A DNA stretch of 64,000 nt. Source: Okapia johnstoni. Lineage: Eukaryota; Chordata; Mammalia; Artiodactyla; Giraffidae. Below are positions 36,703-61,689 of this stretch, piece after piece; position 1 is the stretch's first letter, and each line of letters starts with the position of its first letter. The stretch is from the NCBI GenBank assembly GCA_024291935.2, contig CM044305.1:92620397-92684396 (forward strand), given 5' to 3'. Below the pieces are notes generated by a model. The model was not told where the DNA came from. It did no database searches and saw nothing but the letters and a program-made list of their open reading frames with translations. The position numbers and the translations under genes were made by a program.

Positions 36703-36819
36703 TAGGTTGGTTATATTTTCTGACCTGGCATAAGTGGCCATTTGTAGGAGATATCCTATGAGTCCCACTAGCACACCCCACTCTGGTTACCAGAGCTGTG
36801 TGCTGTAGGGTTGCCCCCT

Positions 36820-37740
36820 ATGTGGGCTACATGGGTTCTTCTGTTGTGGTGGGCTGACTACTGTGGGTGGTGTGGTAGGCATGGCTGACACCCAGTCCCA
36901 TTGGTTGCCAGGCTCTGCCTTATGCAGAGGTTGCAGGCTACTAGTGGGTGGGATCAGGTCATGAGGCTGCTGGCTTAAGAGCCCCAGTGGGTTCCAGGGC
37001 TAGTTCTAGCCCACTGGTGGGCAGAACCAGGTTCTGGGGTGGGTGGTTGGAGAGCCAAGGTTCCCAGATTTACTGTTATCCTACTGATGGGTGGGGCTAG
37101 TTCCTAACAAGGCTGAGAGTTCTGAGGTGTCCCAAAGGTGGCACTGATCCACTGATGAGTTGGGCCAAATCCCAGGGTAACTGGCTGAGCCATCCAAGAC
37201 ATCTCAAAGCTTGTGTTGGCTTGCTGGTGGGAAGAGCTGGGGCCCATGGGGTCCCAGGACTAGTGCCAGCTTACTGGTGGGCAGAGCCATTTCCTAGGGT
37301 CTCTGGCTACAGGGCCTTGGAGGTCCCAAAGCTGGTGTCAGCCTACTGATGGGTGGGGAAGGATCCCAGGGCCACTGGCTAAGGGGCCCAGGGTGTCCCA
37401 GAGATGATGTTGGCCTGCTGGTGGACAGGGATGGGACCCAGGTGGTCCTGAGGCTGTGTCAGCCTACTGGTGGGTGGGACCAGGGCCCAGGGGATCCCAG
37501 GGTTGGTGCCCACCCACTAGTGGGTGAAGGTGTTCCCAGGGCCAGTGCTGGTCCACTGATGGATGGAGCCAGGTCCCAGGATCTCTAGCTGCAGGGCCCT
37601 GGGAATCCCAGGCATGGTGCTAGTACACTGGTGTGCAAGGACAGGTCCTGGGCCCTGTGGTGAACAAGGCCAGGTCCTGGGGAAGCTGTGGGCTCAGGAG
37701 GTCTTAAGGCAGCAGGCCTGCTGGTGAGTGGGACTGTATC
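36820..37740 (-). repeat. Tandem repeat in L1 5'UTR
   Basis: The block 'ctgctggtgggcagagcc' followed by 'ctggctgcagggcc' and 'tcccag' variants repeats at least ten times, with copy starts near 37011, 37081, 37149, 37222, 37271, 37343, 37418, 37465, 37514, 37553 and 37626. Spacing alternates between roughly 70-75 and 47-49 bp. I recall this repeat as the 5'UTR of older L1 elements. Small open frames (64, 79 codons) are repeat-derived. Confidence 0.75.
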
Positions 37741-38469
37741 TGCTCTTAGCTATTTGCTTGGCCTAAGGTCTCCCAGTACTTGTACCCACAGGCTGGTGAG
37801 CAGGGCTGGGGGCAGGTCCCTGTGCTAATAAGCTAGATGGAGGGTTCCAAAAGGCACTTGATAGCACCACTGTTCACATGGTAGAACAAGCTGCCCAAAA
37901 TGGCTGCTGCCAGGGTCTGTGTCCCTCGGGTAAACTCCAGTTACCTCCTCCTTCTGTGGGAAGCTCTCCAAGATCAGCAGGTGGATCTGACCCAGGCTCC
38001 TTGCACATTACTGCTTCTGCCCTGATTGCTGGAGTATGTGAGATTTTGCATGCTTCCTTTCAGAGTGGATCTCTATTTCCCAAAGCCTTCTTGCTCTCCC
38101 AAAAGTAAGCCTACTAGCCTTCAAAGACAAACATTCTGAGAGCTTATCTTCCAGGTACAGGACCCCCGGGCTGGGGAGCCTGATGTGGGGCTCAGACTCA
38201 TTGCTTCTTGGGGAGAACCTTTGCAGTTGTAATTATCCTTCTGTTAGTGGGTTGCCCACCCAGCGGTATGGGTCTTGACTATACTGCATCTCTGCTCCTC
38301 CTACCTGTCTCGTTGGGGTTCCTTCTTTATATCTTTAGTTGTAGAAGATCTTTTCTACTAGCCTTCTGGTCTTTCTCATCAATAGTTGCCACATAAATAG
38401 TTGTAATTTTGGTGTGCTTATGGGAGGAAGTGAGTTTAGGGCCACACCCCCAGAAACAGATTAGGTTTA

Positions 38470-38645
38470 AATACTGGCAGATTGGACAAGTTACTTAACT
38501 TCACTGTGCCTCTGTTTCCTCATCTGCAAAGTGGGAATAATAATAGTACTTACCTGATAAGATTGTTGTCAGGATTGAGCAAGATGATGCCTACAAATTG
38601 TTTATAAAATAATCACACACAGGAAGCACTCAGTAAATTTTAGCC
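38470..38645 (+). repeat. MIR SINE, sense
   Basis: 'gttacttaacttcactgtgc', 'ctgtttcctcatctgcaaag', 'gggaataataatagtactta' and 'gattgttgtcaggattgag' are typical MIR. Confidence 0.9.
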
Positions 38646-38659
38646 ATTATTATTGTTGT

Positions 38660-38860
38660 TGATGCTGCTATTGACTCTTCTAGCTATTTTTCCAGACTGA
38701 AGAGGTTCTTTATCCTTTTAGTCTTTTGTAAAACATCAGTTGCTCCACCCCTTTGATTATTTTAATTGCTCTTCTCTGGGCTTTTTCCAGATCCACTAAT
38801 ATTTCTCATGGGGTTTCATTACTACATCTGTACCAAGTATCCTAGGATACTTGGCTGAGG
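38660..38860 (+). repeat. CR1/L3-like ancient LINE fragment
   Basis: 'cagttgctccacccctttg' and 'gctcttctctgggctttttcc' resemble the conserved CR1/L3 3' region found across amniotes. Assigned from memory of the motif only. Confidence 0.45.
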
Positions 38861-39059
38861 GTAATATGAGTGTTCATTTCACATAGCTTTGACACTGAAA
38901 ATGACACCAAAAATCTTATTTGCTTTTTTAGCACATTGGGCTGGTTTGTTCAGGAAATAAAATGAAAACTCCAGCATAATTATATTGAGTCCTAACCAAT
39001 ATGTGTGACCTATTCTTTCTTCTGCTCTTTGAATATAGCATTCCCTATACTACTGGCCC

Positions 39060-39228
39060 AGGACTGGCTCTCTTCCTTACCTTCTTTGGAGAACACATGA
39101 CTCCCACAGCTTCAACATTGTGCATATAGCTCCCAGATCTATCACTGGTCCTGACTTCACTCCTGAATTCTAGACCCAAGCTTCTAACCGCCCATTTTGA
39201 TAACTCCACTTGGAAATCCCACCAGTCT
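39060..39228 (+). repeat. L2-like fragment, left of MER1B
   Basis: 'tagctcccagatctatcac' and 'ttgataactccacttggaaa' resemble the L2 block that continues to the right of the MER1B insertion at 39445. Confidence 0.55.
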
Positions 39229-39235
39229 CTTAAAT

Positions 39236-39442
39236 CAGGAGTCCCCAACCTCCAAGATCTAATGCCTGATGATCTGAAGTGGAGCTGATGTAATAGTAAT
39301 AGCAACAAAGTACACAATAAATGTAATGCTCTCGAATAATCCTGAAACAACAATTGCCCATGCCCTTCCCCCAAGTTGGTGGAAAAATTGTCTTCTATGA
39401 AACCAGTCCCTGGTGCCAAAAAAGGTTGAAGACTGATGCCTT
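39236..39442 (+). repeat. MER1B DNA transposon
   Basis: It opens 'aggagtccccaacctcc' and closes 'ggtgccaaaaaaggttgaag', with 'gtggaaaaattgtcttctat' inside, following MER1B (hAT-Charlie). It appears to interrupt an L2 element. Confidence 0.8.
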
Positions 39443-39444
39443 AA

Positions 39445-39900
39445 ATCCAACCTGTCCAGAGCTAAGCTCTACCTTCTGACTCCCATTTTAATGATATTAG
39501 CTGTCCTATGCTTTCCAGTTATCCAGGTTCAAAACCCTGTATCATCTTTCCATCCTTCTTTAAGCACTCCGCATCCACCCACCCCATCGGTTGACTATAT
39601 AAAGCAGGATAATCCTACCTCGGCACTGGATTTCTCATTCAGCTTTCCATTTCCATTCCTACTGCATCCTGTAAATGAATGCCTCACTACTTTTCAGCAA
39701 GACTACCTTTCCAACCTTTTCACTGGTCTCCCTTGTTGCCCATCTCTCTGCAATTTGCTTATTCCCCTATCTGCTGCCAAATTAATATTGGAGAGGTTTT
39801 GAGCAGGGGAGTGAATGAGTTAAAGTTTTCTGTGGCATTAAGACCTTCCACAATACGGCCTCAACTTAGCTTTTCAGCCTTTCCCTCAACATGTTAATTA
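39445..39900 (+). repeat. L2 LINE fragment, sense
   Basis: 'ccatccttctttaagcactc', 'tttcactggtctcccttg' and 'ttaagaccttccacaatacg' follow the L2 ORF2 C-terminal region. Two open frames of 103 and 72 codons are L2-derived. Confidence 0.65.
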
Positions 39901-40387
39901 ATTAATTCAGTGTTTATCATGCATCTCCAAAGAACCAAGGACTGCCACACACACTGGACTAAACTTACGTATACTTTTCAATCAGTAAGTCCTTCCTGAG
40001 CATTTACTATGTACCCAATACTGTAAAGTCCTCTTTCAGTTTGTCCTTGAACTGAATCCAGGTACTTACAGGAACTGAATGTCATCTGCAAACATGGAGA
40101 TTTCCTTGGTACTCAAGGAAATAGAAGAGACATACACTGATGCTCAGATATGTTGTAATTGAGTACCTATTTTGGTTAGGTGTTGGGCTAGTGGCTGTCA
40201 GTAAAGAAGTAAGTAATACTTGCTTCTTGCCCTCAAGATACGCATGACGTGGTATAAGAAACATGTAAATCAAACATAATATTTCAGGAGGGCTAAGAGA
40301 GAGATTTTCAGGAGGCAGAGGGTGGTGCTCTGAAAGACCATACAAGGAGCCCCTAACTCAGCCTGAGGGCATCGTGGAAAGTTTGAT
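39901..40387. other. Stretch with no firmly recognised feature
   Basis: Contains phrases of an old interspersed repeat ('cctgagcatttactatgta', 'ggtgttgggctagtggctg'). No gene seen. Confidence 0.35.
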
Positions 40388-41105
40388 GACCTTTTTTTTT
40401 CTAATTGGAGGATAATTACTTTACAACGTTGTGTTGATTTCTGCCTTACAGTCAGCCATGAGTTTACATAGTCCCCTCCCTCATGAACCCCTGTTGCATC
40501 CCCCACTCCATCCCACCCCTCTAGGTTGTCACAGAGTGCTGGGTTGAGCTCCCCATGCTATACAGCAACTTCCCACTGCCTATCTATTTTACACACGGTA
40601 GTGTATATGTTTCAATGCTACTCTCTCAATTCCATCCCACTCTCTCCTTGGGCTTCTCTGGTGGCTCAGACTGTAAAGAATCTGCCTGCAATGCGGAACA
40701 TCCAGTTTTGATCCCTGGGTCAGGAAGATCCCCTGAAGGAGGAAATGGCAACCCACTCCAGTATTCTTGCCTGGGGAATCCCATGAATAGAGGAGCCTGG
40801 TGGGCTACAATCCACAGGGTCACAAAGAGTTGGACATGACTGAGCAACCAACACTAACTCCTTTCACCGTTGTATCCACAAATCTGTTCTTTATGTCTGC
40901 ATCTCTATTCCTGCCCTGCAAATAGCTTCATCAGTACTATTTTCCTAGATTCTGTATATATGTGTTAAAATACAATATTTGTTTTTCCCTTTCTGGCTTG
41001 CTTCACTCTGTATGATAGGCTCTAGGTTCATCTACCTCACTAAAACTGGCTCAAATTTGTTCCTTTTTATGGCTGAGTAATATTTCATAGTATATATGTA
41101 CTGTT
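40388..41105 (-). repeat. Artiodactyl L1 3' end, antisense, split by a SINE
   Basis: 40388-40648 ('ggaggataattactttacaa', 'cttacagtcagccatgag') and 40860-41105 ('ctttctggcttgcttcactc', 'atggctgagtaatatttca') are successive parts of one antisense L1 3' end. A Bov-tA SINE separates them. Confidence 0.88.
40650..40858 (+). repeat. Bov-tA SINE
   Basis: Complete sense copy: 'gcttctctggtggctcagac', 'ggtcaggaagatcccctgaa', 'tggacatgactgagcaacc'. Confidence 0.93.
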
Positions 41106-41620
41106 AACTACAAATTGGCACTTGCCATGGGTGCTTGCCATCTACCTCTATCAAGGATTAAATCATGTGCTGCTGCAGCTGCTGACCTTCAACACCCCCA
41201 AAGGAATTCAGGATGGAGAGCAGAAATGAGGTACTTTGTGCTCTGGGAAAACTGGCAGGACAGGTCCTCAGATAGATATTCTCAGGAGGCAATTTTATGA
41301 GCCTAATTCTTGTATCTCTTCATATCTAGAAAAGCATTAAAATCCTTCATGGTGACGATTGTTTCTCATGACTAGTGGAAACTTCACGAGACCAGCAGAA
41401 AATTTTACAAAAAATATGTGCTTGATTGGATGTACTCTCCCTTTACCAAAATCACATATATACTGTCTGTCCCCACTACCTCTTTGGAGCAGTTTCTCAG
41501 AGCTATCTGAGGTGCTGTCTCCTGGACTGCAGTCCTCATATTGCCCCAAACAAACCTTAACTCACAACCCTCACATTGTACATTTTTTTTAGTCGTGAAG
41601 TACCATGTTTGGTGACCTTT
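41106..41620. other. Intergenic stretch, nothing recognised
   Basis: Unique-looking sequence. Short frames on both strands lack support. Confidence 0.45.
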
Positions 41621-41632
41621 AAACTGAGTTTT

Positions 41633-41902
41633 CGGAGAAGGCAATGGCACCCCACTCCAGTACTCTTGCCTGGAAAATCCCATGGATGGAGGAGCCGGGT
41701 AGGCTACAGTCCATGGGGTCGCTAAGAGTCGGACACGACTGAGTGACTTCACTTTCACTTTTCCCTTTCATGCACTGGAGAAGGAAATGGCAACCCACTC
41801 CAGTATTCTTGCCTGGAGAATCCTAGGGACAGCGGAGCCTGATGGGCTGCCGTCTATGGGGTCGCACAGAGTCGGACACGACTGAAGCGACTTAGCAGCA
41901 GC
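41633..41902 (+). repeat. BOV-A2 SINE with target-site duplication
   Basis: Two-monomer sense copy with an AGC tail, bounded by the 12-bp direct repeat 'aaactgagtttt' at 41621-41632 and 41903-41914. Confidence 0.95.
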
Positions 41903-42199
41903 AAACTGAGTTTTGTCAGATGAAAAGTTAGTTAGGTGAGGAATGGGTTGAAGGACTCTTCAATCAGAGGGAGAACATGGCAAGGCACATAGATACATGA
42001 GAGCACATAAAGCTTTCAGAAAACTAACAAGAAGTTCAGAAAGTCTGAAGCACAGTATATTTGTGGGAGAAAGGCAGGATATATGGTGAAGAAGCTGTCT
42101 GGAGTCAGGATGTGTGGACCTTTGTGTGCCAAGCTAAGGAGCCAGAACTGGAAGCCATGGGGTCAGTAGAGGGTTTGCAGCAGGGCTGTGGTATATATA

Positions 42200-42423
42200 G
42201 GGCTTCCCAGGAGGCACTAGTGGTAAAGAACCCACCTGCCAATGCAGGAGACATAAGAGACACAGGTTCGGTCCCTGGGTTGGGAAGATCCCCTGGAGGA
42301 AGGCATGGCAACCCATTGCAGTATTCTTGCCTGGAGAATCCCATGGACAAAGGAGCCTGGCGGGCTATGGTCCACAGTGTCCCAAAGAGTGGACATGACT
42401 GAAACAACACAGCACGCAGACAC
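42200..42423 (+). repeat. Bov-tA SINE with target-site duplication
   Basis: Sense copy from 'gggcttcccaggaggcac' to 'cagcacgcagacac', bounded by 'gtggtatatata' at 42188-42199 and 42424-42435. Confidence 0.95.
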
Positions 42424-42496
42424 GTGGTATATATAATCAGACTTGTGCTTCAGAAAGATCCCTCTGATAAAAGTGTACTGATTGGCAGCAGCCAAG

Positions 42497-43000
42497 GCAA
42501 AAGTCAGCAAAATTTCCTGTAAAGGACCAAGTGGTGAATACTGGAGGCTTTGCAGATTATATACCGTCTGTTTTTCAACCACCCAATTCTGCCTTGTAGT
42601 CCCACAGCTGCCACAGACAGGGGATTCCCAGGTGGCGCTAGGGGTAAAGAACCCACCTGCCAGTGCAGGAGACTTAAAAGACACTAGTTCGATCCCTGGG
42701 TCGGGAAGATCCCCTGGAGGAGGGCATAGCATCCCTCTCCAGTATACTTGCCTAGAGAATCCCATGGACAGAAGAGCCTGGCAGGCTACTGTCCATAGGG
42801 TCACAAAGAGCCAGACATGACTGAAGTGACTTAGCACACACCCACAATGGTACCTGGCCCCTAGAATAGAAATAATATCAAAGCTGGTATTATGTCTGCA
42901 AAGCTGCTGCAGACAATCAGTAGACAAATGTGCATGGCCGTATCCAATAAACTTTTACTGGTAGACACTGAAGTATGAATTGCACTGGATTTCATGTGTC
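42497..43000 (+). repeat. hAT-type DNA transposon, split by a SINE
   Basis: 'gtcagcaaaatttcctgtaa' starts the left part. The right part (about 42860-43000) has 'gtatccaataaacttttact'. Same family as 26367-26697. Confidence 0.65.
42620..42846 (+). repeat. Bov-tA SINE inside the DNA transposon
   Basis: 'ggggattcccaggtggcgc', 'tcgatccctgggtcgggaag' and 'agacatgactgaagtgactt' define a complete sense copy. Confidence 0.93.
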
Positions 43001-43228
43001 AGAAAACAGTCTTCTTTTGATTTTTTCAGCCACTAAAAAATGTCAAAAGCATGCTTCACAGCAAGTCATAGCAAAACAAGGGGCAGGCCAGTTTGGCTGC
43101 CTGACTAGTGGATGGGAGTGTAGAGGACTCTTGAGAAACTCGGTCTGAATGGGAGGAGAGAAACATTGTGCTAGTAGGCAGGTGTGGATGGGGGGTGGGG
43201 AAAGCTGTTTCCTAGAAGAGAAACCTGA

Positions 43229-43230
<2 letters not shown>

Positions 43231-43270
<40 letters not shown>
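43231..43270 (+). repeat. (GT)20 microsatellite
   Basis: Uninterrupted GT dinucleotides over about 40 bp, adjacent to an antisense CHR SINE. A likely polymorphic marker. Confidence 0.97.
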
Positions 43271-43272
<2 letters not shown>

Positions 43273-43274
43273 AA

Positions 43275-43388
43275 TTTTTGGCTGCATCCCTTGGCATGTG
43301 GGACCTTAGTTCCCCACCAGGGGTCGAACCCGGCACCCCCTGCGTTGGAAGGCAGAATCTTAACCACTGGACCGCTGGGAAAGACCCT
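43275..43388 (-). repeat. CHR-type SINE, antisense
   Basis: 'tttttggctgcatcccttgg', 'ccccaccaggggtcgaacc' and 'cttaaccactggaccgctgg' are the complement of the CHR family. Confidence 0.92.
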
Positions 43389-43937
43389 GAAAGTGGTTTT
43401 GGAGAACAGAAAGGGTGGTGAAGAAGGAGCCACTGAAGATAGTGGAGGAAGATGATTCTTGGAGTAGTTGACCCTGAAAGAGGCAGGAAGGGGGTGGCAG
43501 AATGCTGGGTGAGGCGTGCTTCCTAAGGGAGGAGGGAACACCACTCGCACTGGGGCTGGAGAGGAGGAGGAAGGCGTGGGCACTGATGGCATACTGAAAG
43601 AGACTGCAGGGTGAGGCCGGCGAAGACTATATTTTTGAGGATCTTGATTTTCCTAGTAAAAATGGAGGCAGGGCTCGAATTCCAGGTGACTTACCTGTTT
43701 GAGCTTCGAAGGCAGGGAGCGTAGGCTTGGGGGTGGTGAGGGGAGGGAGGGAAGAGGAAGCTGTGAACCAGATACCCAAGTCCTTACTGAATGTGTGTGA
43801 GAGTGATTAGGACCAGGGAAGGAGAGGGTGTTAGCGTTCAAGGCAGGGTGGGGCAGTAAGGAGCTTGGAATGCAATCAATGGGTAGTGAGTGGAGTGCCA
43901 GCTCCTCCTTCAGGCCACCTGATACAAGGCATGAGGG
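43389..43937. other. GA-rich intergenic stretch, no gene supported
   Basis: Purine-rich plus strand. The 126-codon antisense frame at 43212-43592 includes the microsatellite and SINE and is not a gene. Confidence 0.5.
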
Positions 43938-43939
<2 letters not shown>

Positions 43940-43968
<29 letters not shown>

Positions 43969-43970
43969 AG
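43940..43970 (+). repeat. Short GT microsatellite
   Basis: About 30 bp of GT, close to the insertion site of an antisense BOV-A2 SINE. Confidence 0.95.
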
Positions 43971-43983
43971 TGTAGGACTGTGG

Positions 43984-44259
43984 CTGCTGCTGCTGCTAAG
44001 TCACTTCAGTCGTGTCCGACTCTGTGCGACCGCACAGACGGCAGCCTACCAGGCTCCCCCATCCCTGGGGTTCTCCAGGCAAGCACAGTGGAGTGGGTTG
44101 CCATTTCCTTCTCCAATGCATGAAAGTGAAAAGTGAAAGTGAAGTTGCTCAGTCGTGTCTGACTCTTCGCAACCCCAGGGACTGCAGCCCACCAGGCTCC
44201 TCCATCCACGGGATTTTCCAGGCAAGAGTATTGGAGTGGGGTGCCATTGCCTTCTCCGG
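43984..44259 (-). repeat. BOV-A2 SINE, antisense, with target-site duplication
   Basis: It opens with 'ctgctgctgctgctaag' and closes 'ccattgccttctccgg'. The direct repeat 'taggactgtgg' lies at about 43973-43983 and 44260-44270. Confidence 0.93.
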
Positions 44260-44270
44260 TAGGACTGTGG

Positions 44271-45370
44271 AGTGGTGAGGAAATAAGCAGCCTCCACTTG
44301 AAACAGCTGCAGATCATGTGATATGCTGGGCGAGATTCAGGGACTGGGGAAAGGGGGAGATGTGGAGGGTATCATGCAGCAACTGAGAGCGTTGGGTACT
44401 TTGTTCCTAATGGAAGGCATTCCAGAAGGCACATGACAAGGACTGACAGGGGGAGCAGCAGTGAGAGGAATAATGGAGGGCGAGAGTCACACCAGGCAGT
44501 GTTGAGTTGAGAGAGAAGTATACTCTGAGGGGAGCCAAGGGCTCTGGGGGGTTGGCCTGCCTGACAGAGTTATTGCCCTCTCAAGACTCCTTCTGGAACT
44601 CTGCTATAAAGACGTTGCTAGGGAGGGGGTAGGGGAAGGACACTAAGTTGCTGGGGCCATGTAATCAGAGGTAGAGTCTGGAGCTTGGAGAATTTTGCTG
44701 ACTGTAGTCAGGCAAGCAGTCTGTGACTTTTTTTTTCCTAAAGTTCCAAACACTAGGAGAATGAAAAATGGTTTTGCGCTGAGGCAAAAGAGCCTTGGAT
44801 TGGGTGGTTAGGCCTGAAGAAGCTGGGATGCTCATTTGCTAGGTCTCCTGGGGTGACAGAGATAGGTCTGGGAAGGGAGGCAGTGAGGACACTGGGAATG
44901 ATTCTCACTTGGGTTTTTTGTTTCTACACAGCCCAGCCTTGTGTGTACAGGGCAGTGTGGTTAGGCTGGAGGCAGGGTATAGGGACAGGCAGTCATGAAA
45001 TTGGGAAGACAGGTGCAGACCCTCAAGTACTAAAAGGAGAGAATGGGTTCACAGTCACTGGCACAGATTCTGACCCAATGGGGCCAGAAGTCCAAGATAA
45101 GCACCATTCCAGCACTTTCTTATTTTTAAGCTTATCATCTTAATGAACTGGTTAATGGGAGTGAATCCACATTGGAGCAGCTGGGAGTTGCCTGGATGTT
45201 GTTTGTGTTAGCAAAGAGGTTATAGGGCCATGAGATGAAAACATTTGAGAGTCATGACTTCTAGGCAGCATGATAGGAATTGGATGGATAGGTAGTATCA
45301 CCAACAGTATGAAAAAATTGAGAAAGAACATGTGTTGGTAGGGGTGAAATGAGCTCATTCCAAAACATTT
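44271..45370. other. Intergenic stretch, nothing recognised
   Basis: Moderately GC, unique-looking sequence upstream of SLC9A6. A 96-codon plus-strand frame (44853-45143) has no similarity I can name. Confidence 0.45.
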
Positions 45371-45373
45371 CTA

Positions 45374-45515
45374 GGGGATTTCTCTGGTGGTACAGTGGCT
45401 AAGACTCCACACTCCCAATGCAGGGGGCCTGGGTTCAATCCCTGGTCAGGGAACTAGATCCCACATGCCACAACAAAGACCCAGCACAGCTAAATAAATA
45501 AATAATTTTTAAAAA
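45374..45515 (+). repeat. CHR-type SINE
   Basis: 'gggatttctctggtggtac', 'aagactccacactcccaatg' and 'ggttcaatccctggtcaggg', ending with a TAAA-type tail. Confidence 0.92.
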
Positions 45516-46329
45516 GCATTCTTAATTTTGGCAATTGGTAGGAGTCTCACCAGCATATGCTCACAATCCAACAGGTAGAGAGAGAGTGGCAGGTCAGGTC
45601 TTGGAATTGGAGTTCATTCGTGCAGAAGTAGAAATTAAACATCTAGAGAAAGTCTAGAGAGAACAAAAAGCCCAAAAAAGACTAATGAGTGATCTGAGAG
45701 GAAGGGAGAAAATAGAAATCCACTGTCCTCAGAGGAGAACTGTGAAAATTCTGGTGCACAAGGTTGAGAGGCTGAGAACAGAGGAAATACTCTTTGAAGA
45801 AGAGAGATGAGATATGGTGTTAGAGGTGGCTTCTGAGCTGGGGAAATCTCCTTTAAGATGGCAGAGAAAAGGAGCAAGAGGAAAAGGAGAAACCCATCAC
45901 ATCACAAAAGATTTCTTCCTGGGGAGGGAGGAGACTAGAGCACAGGGAAATTTGAGCACAAACCGACTGAATCTTTGCGAGATTGAGGAGTTTATCTATA
46001 AGAGATGACTTACATAGAGTGTTTACGTGTAAAGAAAACCGAGCATAAAGACACACGCAGAATCCTTGCCTTTGAGTCAATTATTTATGAACTATTACAG
46101 TGCTATTTTTTCCCCCTTTGAGGACACAAGAAGAATCCAATTTAAATTAAAGATGGGAGATTTAGGCCCTTCCCAAGAGGACAACTTCTTATCCTGTTAA
46201 GAGACACTGGGGGACAATATTGAGATGGGTTATGAAAGATCCATTCCTCTGAGACCTTTAAGAATAGGATCAAACTAGACTGAGCGCAATCTGCCACTGC
46301 TTTGATTACGCTGAACCCAGGTTTCTTTT
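45516..46329. other. Region upstream of the SLC9A6 CpG island, nothing recognised
   Basis: GA-rich sequence without a recognisable gene. The 244-codon antisense frame ending at 46142 is an accident of the GC-rich island. Confidence 0.45.
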
Positions 46330-60180
<13,851 letters not shown>

Positions 60181-60344
60181 TAAGTGGTTTTTTTTTTCTT
60201 ATTTTATTCTGTATGTTGAACATTAGCATTCTAAGAACCAGAAGTCACTTATTGAGTAGAGTACATTATGAATAGAAACATTTGAAAAACTGAAGCATTT
60301 TTCCCCCGTGAATAAATATATACTTATAGATAACATGGAAAATT

Positions 60345-60460
60345 CATAGAAACCAAAAAAGAGGGGAATATATGTATATGTATGGCTGACTCAGTTTGCT
60401 ATACAGCAGAAAATAAGACAACATTGTGAAGCAGCTATACTCTAATAAATTTTTTTTTAA
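60345..60460 (+). repeat. Artiodactyl L1 3' end fragment, sense
   Basis: 'tggctgactcagtttgctat' and 'gcagctatactctaataaat', followed by an A-rich tail. Confidence 0.75.
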
Positions 60461-60930
60461 AAATGCACAGAAGAAAAGGAAGGAAAAGTGACATGTATCC
60501 CTGACACCTAAAGACAATTACTGTAAGCATTCTAGAACATTTTTTAAAATTCTTTTCTTCTATGCATATTTTTACATAGTTGTGATTGTAGTGTATGTAT
60601 AATTTTGCATTCTGTTTTAACATTATAACATGGACATTTTTTCTTCAAATTGAATTTTGTATTCTATGTACAATACTATGAACTGTACTATAGTTTACTT
60701 AATCAGTTTATTGCTGGAAACATAAAGAGTTTACAATTCTTTGCTATCAAATAATGCTGCTGTGATTAACTTTGACTTCATATGTGTATTTAATTATCAG
60801 GATAAATTTCTCTTATTTAACATAATCATTTGTAATTCAGAAAATTGCCTTAATTTTTTTTGCAGAAGTGCTAACTTTACCAACAGTAGTATAAATTTTT
60901 TAATTTATTTTTTATTTGAAGGATAATTGT
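60461..60930. other. SLC9A6 intron 6, unclassified old repeat-like sequence
   Basis: 'aataatgctgctgtgattaa' resembles old antisense L1 or similar. Not assigned. Confidence 0.35.
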
Positions 60931-60934
60931 TTTA

Positions 60935-61100
60935 CAGGATTTTGGTAAAGAATCCACCTGTAATGCGGGAGAGCTGGGTTCAATCCATGGGTTGAGAAGA
61001 TTCCCTGGAGAAGGGAATGGCTACCCACTCCAGTATTTTGGCCTGGAGAATCCCCATGGACTATATAGTCCATGGGGTCGCAAAGAGTTGGACACTTTTT
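60935..61100 (+). repeat. Bov-tA SINE, 5'-truncated
   Basis: 'ttggtaaagaatccacctgt' to 'gtcgcaaagagttggacac'. Confidence 0.9.
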
Positions 61101-61514
61101 AAAGACAATGAAAATGAGCAATATCACTATATATGCTACTAGAAGATATTTGCAGGTGAAAGAATGGATGTGAACCTCTGAGGAGCCTGCCAACTCACTC
61201 CTATTAAGCAAATATCTAACCCTATAGACAGTTGCCTTTACTCTACACCAGACCTTTCTACAAGAGAGAAGTGAAACTCCCTCACCTTTCCTCCTTACTT
61301 TTATTTCTCTCCTTAATTTCCACTTCATTAACCATAAAAGAGCAGTCAGTCACTGACTCTGGTTTACACAACTTGATTTCCCCCATTGTCTAACTACGAA
61401 GTAGAAAATTATCCTTTCTGAGATGTAACACTAATTCCTTAAATGTTGTGTATGAAGATGTGCAGAAGATCAGATCTTCTTTTGTGAATGTAGTGCATAT
61501 AAATTCTACCCCCT
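61101..61514. other. SLC9A6 intron 6, nothing recognised
   Basis: Unique-looking sequence between two SINEs. Confidence 0.45.
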
Positions 61515-61526
61515 CTACCATATTTA

Positions 61527-61660
61527 GAAGAAGGCAATGGCAACCCACTCCAGTACTCTCGCCTGGAAAATCCCATGGACGGAGGAGCCTGGTAGGCTGT
61601 AGTCCATGGGGTCGCACAGGGTCAGACACGACTGAAGCGACTTAGCAGCAGCAGCAGCAG
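61527..61660 (+). repeat. BOV-A SINE, single monomer, with target-site duplication
   Basis: One monomer with a long AGC tail ('agcagcagcagcagcag'), flanked by the 12-bp repeat 'ctaccatattta' at 61515-61526 and 61661-61672. Confidence 0.94.
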
Positions 61661-61689
61661 CTACCATATTTATTGCCAGAATTTTTTGC

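Larger units (their letters stand above)
35290..38400 (-). repeat. L1 LINE 5' half (5'UTR and ORF1), antisense
   Basis: Read on the minus strand, 36.3 down to 35.5 kb gives L1 ORF1: a coiled-coil end, the RRM region ('cagaaggagaagagagag' coding for P-E-G-E-E-R-like residues) and the C-terminal domain through 'FRFDGEI'-like codons. All of it is broken by stops. To its right, 36.7-38.4 kb is the corresponding 5'UTR, GC-rich and tandemly repeated. This orientation places the element's 5' end near 38.4 kb. An old L1M-type subfamily is likely. A BOV-A2 SINE interrupts it at 36.44 kb. Confidence 0.75.

Noticed and set aside
43212..43592. 126-codon antisense frame ending in a Thr-His run
   Set aside because: It reads through the GT microsatellite and an antisense CHR SINE.
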